Positions 1-8,451 of a stretch of 17,507 nucleotides of DNA are shown piece after piece. The DNA is taken from positions 1 to 17,507 of the forward strand of contig PKCL01000383.1 of assembly GCA_002862165.1 (NCBI GenBank), in the 5' to 3' direction. This stretch comes from Planctomycetaceae bacterium. GTDB taxonomy: Bacteria; Planctomycetota; Planctomycetia; Pirellulales; UBA1268. The stretch's first letter is position 1. The number at the start of each line of letters is the position of its first letter. A program made the translations under genes and the position numbers. Under the pieces are notes generated by a model. The model saw only the letters and a list, made by a program, of their open reading frames with translations, made no database searches and was not told the origin of the DNA.

Positions 1-1476
1 TCGTTGAAATTCTGGAGGAACAAATTTTTCTGCATACCATGCTGGATGTTCAGGTGGAAGAAGGCTGAGTTGGTGTTCAGGTTCAGGAAATATTTCGCTC
101 ACAAGTTGACGAAAAGACTTGTCAAAGAGTGCGCCCTCAGAACAGGTCGCCTCAGCAAAGATGAATCCCCCTTGATCAATATATTCTCGTAGACGACGAC
201 CAGGTTCTTTACCGATATCCAGTCCGTCAGTGCCACCTATCCAGAGAACTGGTGACTGGCTAAGGTCCTGCGTATCGGCTTCCTGCGTATTGAGAACGTG
301 CCATGAGAGCCCGGCTGGGTAATCATCCCGCCATTCTTTTTCGATGAATTCAACAAGATGTGAAATGTCGTGACCATGCTGATTCCAGTCATTTTCCAGG
401 TCATGACGGCTTTTTGCAATAACAACGGGCCTTCGACCTTTGGCAAGAAACAAGAGGGCAAAACTTGTCGCTACAACGGCATCTTCAGACCCTTTTTTTT
501 GAAAGCTCCCCGTAAGTGGATCCTGAGCCGAGACAAACATTTTTGCCCCTTCCAAGTACCAGTCATGATTCCCGATAAACCTCCTTGCAGTGAATCGTCC
601 AACTCGCTCGAGCCCGTAGAGATAGTAGCGGAGCCACTGCTGGCCTCCCGGTGGGTTTCTTGTGACCGAGAAATTTTTTCCAAGCCACTGGAGGCCAGCT
701 TCAAGAGGCTTTGAGGCAGACCCACCGCCACAACAGGAAATATTTGATTCCCTGACAAACGCATCGGGCCGCTCGGTATGCTCTGTAGTTATCCAAATAC
801 TTGCAATTCCTGCGCAGGTCATGCTGCCAGTGCCGTTGCCACCCCCAGCGGTATAACTCCACGAACCATCAAGACGCTGTGCAGCCTCCCAATATTTCTG
901 TGCCAATTTCCATACAGCGGGTTGTACACGAACACCGGCGCGCTGCGCTTCGTGTAATCCAAGGATTGCAAACTGCGAGTTGGAGTTATCAGCACCTGAA
1001 CGATTGACTCCGTAAGACCAGCCCCCAGTTGTTCCAGGGCCATTCGATTGGTGGTCCTCAAGCCAACGTGCATTTCGCTCAAGAATAGCGAGGTCTCGCT
1101 TTGGTGAAACCATCGCAAGAGCCTGTGTCTGGAGTGAGACTGAATATGTATCAGTAGGTGTCTGCTCTCTCAGCCATGTAAGTGACTTTTTCATGGCTTT
1201 TTCATCTTTATCGAGACCAGCATTTGCGAGTGCAAGTACGACTAGAGCAGTTGCCCCTACAACAGTTTCGTCGCTTCTCATGGATGACTTCCATGTGCCA
1301 TCAGGGCTTTGCTGGCGAATGAGCCAGTTTTTTGCTTTTTCTATTGCGTTATTGATCTGCTCGGGTTGTAGGTCATTTTCAGCAGAAGAGGCAATTGGCA
1401 CAGCTATGAGTTGAAGCACAGCAAGTAACACAACGCATGAAAGTTTCTTATAACCACTCAATAACAAGTAATGCAT
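1..1476 (-). CDS. Secreted prenyltransferase/squalene-cyclase-repeat protein with C-terminal DUF4159 domain (C-terminus beyond window)
   Basis: Translating the minus strand from an ATG at 1476 gives 492 uninterrupted codons to base 1, so the gene is cut by the window edge. Residues 1-32 form a signal peptide: KK at 10-11, a hydrophobic core VVLLAVLQLIAVPIA, then ASSA before Glu33. Residues about 40-340 are helical repeats with QW-like motifs (SPDGTWKS near 60, TGGWSYG near 150, LDGSWSY near 205, TGSFQ near 322), as in the terpenoid-cyclase/prenyltransferase alpha-toroid. Residues about 350-492 match DUF4159: VLWIGG near 410, YIDQGGFIFAEATC near 432-445, FDKSFR near 451 and the HPAWY stretch near 477, an amidotransferase-like alpha/beta fold. 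In planctomycetes such proteins commonly sit beside MoxR/DUF58/VWA genes, as here, divergently. Secretion is well supported; catalytic activity is not, and the repeats more likely give a scaffold than a cyclase. No clear Shine-Dalgarno precedes the ATG. Confidence 0.85.
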   Translation of the reverse strand, partial: MHYLLLSGYKKLSCVVLLAVLQLIAVPIASSAENDLQPEQINNAIEKAKNWLIRQQSPDGTWKSSMRSDETVVGATALVVLALANAGLDKDEKAMKKSLTWLREQTPTDTYSVSLQTQALAMVSPKRDLAILERNARWLEDHQSNGPGTTGGWSYGVNRSGADNSNSQFAILGLHEAQRAGVRVQPAVWKLAQKYWEAAQRLDGSWSYTAGGGNGTGSMTCAGIASIWITTEHTERPDAFVRESNISCCGGGSASKPLEAGLQWLGKNFSVTRNPPGGQQWLRYYLYGLERVGRFTARRFIGNHDWYLEGAKMFVSAQDPLTGSFQKKGSEDAVVATSFALLFLAKGRRPVVIAKSRHDLENDWNQHGHDISHLVEFIEKEWRDDYPAGLSWHVLNTQEADTQDLSQSPVLWIGGTDGLDIGKEPGRRLREYIDQGGFIFAEATCSEGALFDKSFRQLVSEIFPEPEHQLSLLPPEHPAWYAEKFVPPEFQR

Positions 1477-1690
1477 AGAGCCTGCCAGCTGTAGGAGAGT
1501 CACCTGTCTGTCGAGCCTGATTCTACGACATTGTCATAGATAGAGACATGGCCTACCTGCCTTCTTCATGCTGCGCCAAGGTTTTTGTTTGCCTCGTAGT
1601 GGCACAAAGACCGATACTTTTTAGTAGTATAGATGTATCACTGCTGGAAACAGGTGCACAACGATTCTCCCAAGGAAGGAAACCGTCTTC
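1477..1690. promoter_or_regulatory. Divergent promoter region between the DUF4159 gene and moxR
   Basis: The two reading frames diverge from this 214-bp gap, so both promoters should lie in it. On the plus strand a weak pair TTGCCT (1589-1594) and GATACT (1613-1618), spaced 18, could serve moxR. On the minus strand TAGAAT (1525 to 1520) is a good -10 for the DUF4159 gene, but there is no convincing -35. A 17-bp near-palindrome covers 1523-1539 and overlaps that -10. The moxR ribosome binding site, AAGGAAGGA, is at 1672-1680. I see no gene in this gap. Confidence 0.4.
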
Positions 1691-2716
1691 GTGTCGACTG
1701 CTGGAAAACAAAAGTCACTTGATGACGTGCTGCAGGAATTCTCACAGCACCGACTTCTTATGCAGGAAGAACTTCAAAAAATTATTGTCGGGCAAGACGA
1801 AGTTATTGAGCAGTTGTTTGCTGCGATTTTTACACGCGGCCATTGTCTGCTTGAGGGAGTGCCGGGTTTGGCGAAAACCCTTATGGTGTCTACGGTGGCA
1901 AGAATTCTTGATGTTGATTTTAAGCGAGTACAATTCACGCCAGATTTAATGCCATCAGATATTACAGGTACCAATGTATTGGATGAAGATGAATCAGGCC
2001 GACGCAATTTTAGATTTGTAGAGGGACCAATATTTACTAATGTCCTACTTGCGGATGAAATCAATCGTACACCACCAAAAACTCAGGCGGCATTACTTCA
2101 AGCAATGCAGGAGCGAGAGGTTTCAGTTGGTCAAGAAACATACTCATTGCCGGATCCGTTCTTTACGATAGCGACTCAAAATCCAGTCGAGCAGGAAGGG
2201 ACATACCCTCTTCCTGAAGCCCAGCTTGATCGGTTTATGTTTAATATAAAAGTTGGGTATCCAAGTGCAGATGAGGAAGAGCGGATATTAATGGCGACGA
2301 CTCGGCCAGAGCGTCCTGAAGTTCGGAAAGTACTTTCGGGACGAGCCATAACGAATATTCAAAAGCTTGTTGCAGGTGTTGCAGTGAGTGAATACATCAT
2401 TAAGTATGTTGCTGCATTGGTTCGTTCAACGCGGCCCAAAGATTCGCAGTCGCCCAAGTACATTACAGAGTTAGTGGATTGGGGCGCTGGTCCACGTGCT
2501 GGTCAATTTCTCATACAGGGAGGCAAGGCAATGGCTGCGATGGATGGCAGGTTTAGCGTCTCTATTAATGATATTCGAAGAATTGCGGTGCCGGTGCTCC
2601 GGCATCGAATATCAACAAACTTTCAGGCTCAGGCAGAGGGTCTTACAAGTGAATTAATCGTCGAACGATTGCTGAGAGAAGTGCCCGAACCGTCGGTTCC
2701 TCCATTGGTGAAATGA
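1691..2716 (+). CDS. moxR: MoxR-family AAA+ ATPase
   Basis: A cytoplasmic AAA+ ATPase of 341 residues, normal for the MoxR family, which acts as chaperone-like remodelling factors for VWA-domain partners (the MoxR and RavA-ViaA systems are the studied examples). Visible motifs are Walker A GVPGLAKT (56-63) in the MoxR-type form, Walker B VLLADEINR (118-126), the sensor-1 stretch ATQNP (161-165), the arginine-finger region EAQLDRF (176-182) and a sensor-2-like GPRA in WGAGPRAGQFL near 266. All key ATPase residues are present, so it should be active. Translation starts at GTG 1691, 10 bases after a strong AAGGAAGGA. It is the first gene of the operon; only 7 bases separate its stop from the next start, which predicts coexpression with its likely VWA-fold partner DUF58. 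The in vivo client is unknown. Confidence 0.95.
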   Translation: MSTAGKQKSLDDVLQEFSQHRLLMQEELQKIIVGQDEVIEQLFAAIFTRGHCLLEGVPGLAKTLMVSTVARILDVDFKRVQFTPDLMPSDITGTNVLDEDESGRRNFRFVEGPIFTNVLLADEINRTPPKTQAALLQAMQEREVSVGQETYSLPDPFFTIATQNPVEQEGTYPLPEAQLDRFMFNIKVGYPSADEEERILMATTRPERPEVRKVLSGRAITNIQKLVAGVAVSEYIIKYVAALVRSTRPKDSQSPKYITELVDWGAGPRAGQFLIQGGKAMAAMDGRFSVSINDIRRIAVPVLRHRISTNFQAQAEGLTSELIVERLLREVPEPSVPPLVK

Positions 2717-2723
2717 GAGCCGT

Positions 2724-3623
2724 ATGTCGCGAGCAGTAGAAGAATATCTTAAGCCAGATGTAGTTCAGCAGATTGCGAGGCTTGATCTACGAGCGAAGTT
2801 TATCGTGAAAGGATTTCTACAGGGCCTTCATGCCAGTCCATTCCAGGGTTTTTCCGTAGAGTTCAGTGAGCACCGTCGATATGCCGCTGGGGATGATCCT
2901 AAAGATATTGACTGGCTTATTTATGCGAAAACCGACAAGCATTACATAAAAAAATATGAAGCCGAGACAAATATTACCGGGTATCTCCTCGTCGATACGA
3001 GTGCATCGATGGGGTATACCTACCGGCAGCAGTTTACCAAACTAGACTACTCGATATCACTGGCCTCAGCTCTTTGCTGGCTCATGGTTCATCAGCAGGA
3101 CCCTTGTGGCTTGATGGTTTTTGGTGAAAAAGTTTCGGCATCCCTGCCTGCTCGATCGAGACGTAGTCAGATCTCAGAAGTCCTGTCTCTTTTGGCGAAG
3201 ACTGAGGCTGCTGGTATGTCTGATATCCCTGCTAGCTTGATTCAGATCGGAGCAATGCTTCGACATCGCTCCCTATTGATGGTGTTTAGCGATTTGTTGG
3301 CAGAACCCTCTGCGATTCGTGATGCGATGCTTCGACTGCGTCATCGTAATCACGACATTATATTATTTCATGTACTTGACGAAGCAGAGGTCCGATTTCC
3401 TTTTCAGGGAATGGTGGAACTGACTGATCCTGAGAGTAGCCAGAGTATGGTTGTTGATGCTGATGCAGCCCGTCGCGACTATGTCAATGGTGTCGAGGGT
3501 TTTCGGGATCACTATCGGCAAATGTGTCAGCAAGCCGGAATTGATTATGTGCCGCTTGATACGAGCATGCCGTTTGATGCTGCCCTTATGGAGTATTTGA
3601 TTAATCGTCAGCAGCGAGCCTAG
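2724..3623 (+). CDS. DUF58 domain protein (VWA-like fold)
   Basis: A 299-residue protein with the DUF58 signature: RRYAAGDDPKDIDW (51-64) followed by LLVDTSASMGY (88-98). The latter supplies a MIDAS-type D-x-S-x-S (Asp91, Ser93, Ser95), and FSDLL (188-192) gives a further candidate metal-site aspartate. I see no membrane segment, so this is the short cytoplasmic form rather than the longer DUF58 form with N-terminal helices. DUF58 genes almost always follow moxR, and the 7-base spacing here fits translational coupling; direct interaction with the MoxR ATPase is the usual inference. The ribosome binding site (GAGAG just before the ATG) is weak, again consistent with coupling. The family has no established biochemical activity. 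Confidence 0.92.
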   Translation: MSRAVEEYLKPDVVQQIARLDLRAKFIVKGFLQGLHASPFQGFSVEFSEHRRYAAGDDPKDIDWLIYAKTDKHYIKKYEAETNITGYLLVDTSASMGYTYRQQFTKLDYSISLASALCWLMVHQQDPCGLMVFGEKVSASLPARSRRSQISEVLSLLAKTEAAGMSDIPASLIQIGAMLRHRSLLMVFSDLLAEPSAIRDAMLRLRHRNHDIILFHVLDEAEVRFPFQGMVELTDPESSQSMVVDADAARRDYVNGVEGFRDHYRQMCQQAGIDYVPLDTSMPFDAALMEYLINRQQRA

Positions 3624-3658
3624 GTAAACAAGCAAGTTTTCAAGAGTAGTATTAACCT

Positions 3659-5998
3659 ATGGGCCTTTCTTTTCTGAATATTTTGTTGCTCAGCGGGATG
3701 GCTATTGCCACGATTCCCATCCTGCTGCATCTTCTTATGCAGCGGAAGCCTGTGTCTCATCAATTTCCAGCACTTCGCTTTCTGCAAATTAAATCTCACG
3801 TCAGAAAACGTCGGCTTAAGTTGCGGCATCTGCTGCTCTTGCTGTTACGTGTTGCCGCTCTTTGCATGTTGGTTTTAGCGGTTTCCCGGCCTGTTCTTCG
3901 GGGCACTGGTTGGATTGTTGATCAAGAGGGACCAGTTGCCGTAGCGTGCGTGGTGGATACTTCACCTCGCATGTTGTTGCGTCAAGAAAATCGTACGCGC
4001 CTCGATGAGGTTCGAGATATTGCAGTGAATTTATTTGAAGAACTCCCGCCTGAGAGTAAGGTGGCGATCGTTGATACGGGTGGAGGAAGTGCTCGATTTT
4101 CGGCTTCTGTCAGCGTGGCTACCAATAGAGTTGAACGACTCTCGGTAGGTGCTTCGTCGCTGAGTTTAGTTACAGCGATGGGTGACGCTGCAGGCCTGTT
4201 AGAGAGTTCAGAGATTCAACGAAAAGAACTCTATGTGTTCACAGATTTTTCTCATGGAGGTTGGGAGCAGTCGGTGAAAGTTGATTGGGACACGCTTTAT
4301 CCAAATATAAGTCTCGTTTTTATTGATGTTTCAGCAACACATCCACAAGACTTTATGTTGGAAAATCTTGAGCTTTCTGCTGAGCGTCTTACTGTTGGAA
4401 GTCCGCTCACTGTTTCTGTGATGACGCGACGAATAGGCCCTGATTCTGCGAGGTCTGTTGTGGTTGAATTTCAGAATCAAGAAGGGGATTTTATTCGTCG
4501 TGGAGAAAAGCCCGTGGCCTGGAAAGATGGAGCAGAAGAAGAAGTACGATTTGAAATGAATGGTTTGGAGCCTGGAGTTCATCAAGGCCGAGTTCTCGTT
4601 GAAGGTGGAGATGGTCTACCTGCGGATGATTCAATCGAATTTACCGTAGATGTTGGTCCACCAACACGCATATTGGTAGCTGCTGAGGAACCGGTTTCAA
4701 CAACGGGACTGTTTTTTGTTGAGGCTGTAGCACCGTTTCCGCTTGTGAGTGCTGGACGTAATGAATTTACGGTCACGCTTGATTCCTTTCATCATTTTGA
4801 GAACACTTCGTGGCCCGATTTTCGCAGTATTGTGTTGATTGATCCACCACCGCTACCTGCCCGAACATGGGAAATGCTCCGCGACTGGGTCAGTAAAGGA
4901 GGAGGTCTTGTTGTTTGGCTAGGTCCATCAGCGGGTAACCCAGTGGATTTCAGTTCATCCGAAAGTGAGGCTGTGCTCGGGGGGAAAATCGAGCGAGTGT
5001 GGCGTTCAGCAGATCGTTCGAATTACTTGGCACCTTCGTCTTTGGATCATCCGGTTTTGTCCGCATTTCGACGTGTTGGTGATTCCGTGCCGTGGCAAGA
5101 TTTCCCAGTTTTTCGTCATTGGGAGTTCAAGCCGACTTCTGTGAGTGGTGATGTGCAAGACGAGCAGCTATTACCTGCAAGATCTTTTGCAAATTATCGT
5201 AATGGACTACCTGCACTTTTTGAGCGGATGCTCGGAAAGGGAAGAGTTGTCATTGTGACAACGCCTATATCTCAATCAGCAAGTGATCCGCAGGCTTGGA
5301 ATCAACTTGCCACAGGTTTTGAACCTTGGCCATTTATGATGCTTGCCAATGAAATTTTAGGATATGTTGTAGAAACTCCAGATTCTCTCAATATAACGGC
5401 AGGTGAAATTGCGAGACTTCGCCTGCAGCGTCATGATCTACCTACGGCGACGGTTCGAACACCACTTGGAGATACATTTCCTGTAGCCATTGATCAGCAA
5501 CAGGGAGCGATTGCTGTTTCTGCAACTCGGCAGCCCGGTAATTACCGGATCCAGTCTGGTGGGAAAACTGCGGGATTTGTAAAAGGATTTAGTGCAAGGC
5601 TGCCAAAATCAGCAACCGATTTTTCACGACTCACAGATAATGAAGCGACAGTACTACTTGGTGTGAATCGACGTATTGTACGCGATGTGGAAAGCCTCGA
5701 TCGAGATGTTATGAATCATCGTGTTGGGGCAGAGTTGTGCAGTTGGATTTTTTTCCTGGCTGCAGTATTACTTGCCTTAGATTGGTGGGTTTCAAATCGA
5801 TTTTATGCACCTCGCGTAGGAGCCGATCCTGAAGCAGGTGCTGCTGAAGTTTTTGCGGAGAGTATCGATGCTAAGGAAGAAGCAGAGGCCATACCGCCAC
5901 CCCCTGTCCCGTCAGCGGGAATAATTGAAGGGCAGGTAGAAAAAATGCCTCCGCCGATACCATCAGGTTTCGGTTCAGAGACGGAGTACTCATCATGA
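3659..5998 (+). CDS. BatA-like membrane protein with degenerate VWA and amidotransferase-like region
   Basis: A 779-residue membrane protein. Residues 1-80 match the BatA/aerotolerance N-terminal domain: a first helix at about 5-27, a QRKPVSHQFPALRFL loop and basic stretch, then a second helix at about 57-78. A VWA-like domain follows with CVVDTSPRM (97-105) at the MIDAS position; Ser of the usual D-x-S-x-S is replaced by Arg104, so metal binding may be lost. TAMGDA (172-177) and FTDFS (194-198) align with the remaining MIDAS loops. Near 335-430 is an alpha/beta amidotransferase-like section (RILVAAEE, then SIVLIDPPPLPARTWEMLRDWVSKGGGLVVW in part). A third membrane helix lies at about 693-712, followed by an acidic then proline-rich tail (PPPPVPSAG, PPPIPSG). 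Its stop overlaps the next ATG by 4 bases. It probably anchors the operon's complex at the membrane; role unproven. Confidence 0.85.
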   Translation: MGLSFLNILLLSGMAIATIPILLHLLMQRKPVSHQFPALRFLQIKSHVRKRRLKLRHLLLLLLRVAALCMLVLAVSRPVLRGTGWIVDQEGPVAVACVVDTSPRMLLRQENRTRLDEVRDIAVNLFEELPPESKVAIVDTGGGSARFSASVSVATNRVERLSVGASSLSLVTAMGDAAGLLESSEIQRKELYVFTDFSHGGWEQSVKVDWDTLYPNISLVFIDVSATHPQDFMLENLELSAERLTVGSPLTVSVMTRRIGPDSARSVVVEFQNQEGDFIRRGEKPVAWKDGAEEEVRFEMNGLEPGVHQGRVLVEGGDGLPADDSIEFTVDVGPPTRILVAAEEPVSTTGLFFVEAVAPFPLVSAGRNEFTVTLDSFHHFENTSWPDFRSIVLIDPPPLPARTWEMLRDWVSKGGGLVVWLGPSAGNPVDFSSSESEAVLGGKIERVWRSADRSNYLAPSSLDHPVLSAFRRVGDSVPWQDFPVFRHWEFKPTSVSGDVQDEQLLPARSFANYRNGLPALFERMLGKGRVVIVTTPISQSASDPQAWNQLATGFEPWPFMMLANEILGYVVETPDSLNITAGEIARLRLQRHDLPTATVRTPLGDTFPVAIDQQQGAIAVSATRQPGNYRIQSGGKTAGFVKGFSARLPKSATDFSRLTDNEATVLLGVNRRIVRDVESLDRDVMNHRVGAELCSWIFFLAAVLLALDWWVSNRFYAPRVGADPEAGAAEVFAESIDAKEEAEAIPPPPVPSAGIIEGQVEKMPPPIPSGFGSETEYSS

Positions 5999-8277
5999 CT
6001 GCCAGCAGTCTGATTCATACGACATCAATTTATTTTGATCCAGTGGGTTCGTGGTTGGGCATAGTGCTGTTGGTTGCCGCTTTTGTCTGTCTCTTGTTTT
6101 TTTTAGCTCCGGATAAAAGTCGTTTGTCACCGGGAAGGCGACTGGCTTTAATCGCCTTACGAACAGCAGCACTGCTAGTTCTTGTTTTTTGCATGTTGAA
6201 ACCAAGTATGGTTTCGATAAGACAACTTCAGCAACCAGCGACCGTCCTGGTCTTAGCAGATTCGTCTGAGAGTATGAATGTGGCAGACAGTCCGAATAGT
6301 AAGACTCGCTGGGAGTATTTGCGAGAGACGCTGAAGTCTGCGATGGAGTCTACAAGAAAACAAATAGTTAATGAGAGCATGCTTATTCGGGCATGGGTCT
6401 TTGATCGTGAGGCAAGACAGATTTCCATTGATAACACGTCGCTTGACATCGGTGCGTGGGAGCGACGGCCTTCGTCAGAGGAAACTGCAATTGGTTCGGC
6501 CATGGAATCTGCCGTTCGAGCGATGGGTGAACAACCGCTAAGTGCAGTCGTTTTACTCAGCGATGGAGGTCAGCACGCCTATCCACCAAATGATCTGCCA
6601 CCACAGGCCGAGTCGCGTCGCTTGGGAGAGCGAGGCGTCCCACTTTGGGCAATTACGTACGGACAGTCGCAAGGTGCTGCCCAGGCACGAGATGCATCAG
6701 TCGTGGGCCTATCGGTCCCTGAAAAAGTCTTTCTAGGAAATACGGTCGAAATTATAGGACGAATTCGACTAGAAGGTCTGTCGGATAGGAATGTCACTGT
6801 GCGATTGATGGTTGAACAGTCAGGCGGTGAATTGGCTGAAGTCGCGAAGAAGGAGATTCGGTCGACCGAAGGAATGATAGAAGAATCAGTACGTTTTGAT
6901 TGGACCGCAGAGTCATTAGGTGAACGAAAAATTGCTCTATCGATTGATGCAGTAGCGGGTGAGATTGTTCTGACGAATAATGCTGTTGCAACCTTTGTTA
7001 ACGTGGTCGATGGAGGCTTGCGTGTCCTTTATCTTGAAGGCAGCCCTCGAGTAGAGCAAAGGTTTTTGCGGCGAACGCTTTCAAGCAGTCCCGATGTACA
7101 GATAGATTTCCAATGGATTAACTCTGTAAATAGAAGTCGTTGGCCGGTCAGTCTTGAGCGAGAACTGTCGCGTGACTACAAGGTCTTTCTTATAGGCGAC
7201 CTCGATGTCGACGCTATTCGTCCAAAAGATCTTGAGAAGATTCGAGTCATGGTTGAGAATGGTGCGAGCATTGGATTTCTTGGTGGGTTTCATTCGTTTG
7301 AAGCAGGCGGCTGGGGAAGTTCACCACTCGGTAGATTGTTGCCCTACGCTCGAGACAGTCTTTCACGTCAACGATTTGATCAGCCTATCCGAAAAGATCT
7401 TCATGTAAGAGGTCCGATTAAAATTATTCCAAGTCAACAATTTGGTGGAGTTTCTGTTTTGCGGCTCGGTCAAACAGTCGAAGAATCAGATCAAATTTGG
7501 AGAAAGTTACCACCACTGGATGGGGCAAACCGTCTACCACGACTTTTACCAGTAGCCAAGACGCTTGCTATCTCAGAAACAGGTCTTCCTCTTCTGGTGG
7601 CTCGTGAATATGGATTGGGCCGAGTGCTTGTCTTTGCGGTTGATTCGACATGGAGATGGGCAATGGAAGGTTCTTCTTTGTCGTATCAAAGATTTTGGCG
7701 TCAATTTGTTCTTTGGTTAGCGCGACGGGACGATTTTGACGGAGAGAGACTCTGGTTGAAGCTTGCACGGCGCCGTATTTCTGTGGGAAGTCCTTTGGTT
7801 TTTGACACAGGTCTCACGCTCCCCGACGGAACACTTGCAAAAGGAAATACACTCTCTGCTACGGTTGTTGATCCAGCTGGAAAGTCACGGTATGTCCGTC
7901 TGGTAAAAAATGGTGAATCTTTTTCTGGGGCCATTACAGGTTGTTCGGAGCCAGGAGACTGGCGAGTGGCTGTTAAGGCAGACCTTCAAGGAGGAGAGGC
8001 TGTTGCGAGGTTCGTCGTGTACCGTCAAGATTTAGAACTGGCGAATCCACGGGCAAACACTTTACTCATGCAGCAGATTGCAAGTACGACTGATGGAGGC
8101 GTGAGGCTTCCGGAGGAGCTATCAAGTATTTTCAAGGAGATTGGACAAGCTAGACCCGTATTTACTACAAGTGAAGAATGGTCAGTATCTCTTTGGGATA
8201 ATTGGATCACACTCTTGATCGTAGCCGGGTGTCTCTGTACTGAGTGGTTTTTTCGGAAGCGTTGGGGGCTTGTTTGA
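5995..8277 (+). CDS. Membrane VWA protein with glutamine-amidotransferase-like domain
   Basis: A 760-residue protein translated from an ATG that overlaps the upstream stop (ATGA). Two N-terminal helices (about 20-38 and 48-68) flank a basic loop, then a VWA domain with an intact MIDAS: LADSSESM (87-94; Asp89, Ser91, Ser93), Thr165 in EETAIGSAM, and VLLSDGG (186-192). Residues about 235-335 look like a beta-sandwich (CARDB-like) segment. From GGLRVLYLEGSPR (340-352) to about 450 there is a class I amidotransferase-like fold, but at the nucleophile-elbow equivalent the sequence is GFLGGFHSF, with no cysteine, so amidotransferase activity is unlikely. YGLGRVLVF occurs near 545. A last helix lies in the final 30 residues (NWITLLIVAGCLCTEWFF). 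It is the last gene of the operon and is a plausible periplasm-facing partner of the BatA-like protein. Confidence 0.85.
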   Translation: MTASSLIHTTSIYFDPVGSWLGIVLLVAAFVCLLFFLAPDKSRLSPGRRLALIALRTAALLVLVFCMLKPSMVSIRQLQQPATVLVLADSSESMNVADSPNSKTRWEYLRETLKSAMESTRKQIVNESMLIRAWVFDREARQISIDNTSLDIGAWERRPSSEETAIGSAMESAVRAMGEQPLSAVVLLSDGGQHAYPPNDLPPQAESRRLGERGVPLWAITYGQSQGAAQARDASVVGLSVPEKVFLGNTVEIIGRIRLEGLSDRNVTVRLMVEQSGGELAEVAKKEIRSTEGMIEESVRFDWTAESLGERKIALSIDAVAGEIVLTNNAVATFVNVVDGGLRVLYLEGSPRVEQRFLRRTLSSSPDVQIDFQWINSVNRSRWPVSLERELSRDYKVFLIGDLDVDAIRPKDLEKIRVMVENGASIGFLGGFHSFEAGGWGSSPLGRLLPYARDSLSRQRFDQPIRKDLHVRGPIKIIPSQQFGGVSVLRLGQTVEESDQIWRKLPPLDGANRLPRLLPVAKTLAISETGLPLLVAREYGLGRVLVFAVDSTWRWAMEGSSLSYQRFWRQFVLWLARRDDFDGERLWLKLARRRISVGSPLVFDTGLTLPDGTLAKGNTLSATVVDPAGKSRYVRLVKNGESFSGAITGCSEPGDWRVAVKADLQGGEAVARFVVYRQDLELANPRANTLLMQQIASTTDGGVRLPEELSSIFKEIGQARPVFTTSEEWSVSLWDNWITLLIVAGCLCTEWFFRKRWGLV

Positions 8278-8279
8278 TT

Positions 8280-8297
8280 TTGGATTGTTGAATCCAA
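8280..8297 (+). terminator. Perfect 7-bp hairpin after the VWA operon
   Basis: TTGGATT and AATCCAA flank a GTTG tetraloop, starting 3 bases after the stop at 8277. There is no T-run right after it, so it is either an mRNA 3'-end stabilising hairpin or part of a weak terminator. It marks the likely end of the four-gene operon. Confidence 0.35.
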
Positions 8298-8341
8298 CGT
8301 GAGATTGCCACTCAATCTGTGCCCGGTTTTCTTCTAGAACA

Positions 8342-8360
8342 CGGCTTTAGCCGCTCTTTT
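8342..8360 (+). terminator. Possible short intrinsic terminator
   Basis: A 4-bp CGGC/GCCG stem with TTTA loop is followed by CTCTTTT. The stem is short, so this is only a candidate for separating the VWA operon from the histidine kinase gene. Confidence 0.25.
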
Positions 8361-8439
8361 CATATTTGGCTTTCGCATGAGTCTTGCTACCTTCTGGAAT
8401 AAATGATTTCTTTGTAAAGACGTATTAAGTCCTCAAGCC

Positions 8440-8445
8440 AGGAGG
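8440..8445 (+). promoter_or_regulatory. Strong ribosome binding site fixing a TTG start
   Basis: AGGAGG, a perfect Shine-Dalgarno, ends 6 bases before TTG 8452. It supports the TTG as the real histidine kinase start; no in-frame ATG lies close to it. Confidence 0.7.
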
Positions 8446-8451
8446 TCGGCT

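Noticed and set aside
819..1118. 99-codon minus-strand open frame, with others at 471-764 and 237-461
   Set aside because: All three are out of frame with the continuous 492-codon minus-strand frame (1476 to 1), which has a signal peptide and recognisable domains.
1548..1949. 133-codon plus-strand open frame overlapping the start of moxR
   Set aside because: It overlaps the conserved MoxR Walker A region in another frame and has a low-quality, Cys/Ser/Leu-rich translation with no ribosome binding site.
8278..8451. Sigma-54 promoter upstream of the kinase/regulator pair (autoregulation)
   Set aside because: GG and GC elements near 8368-8390 are 16 rather than 10 bases apart, so the -24/-12 geometry fails.
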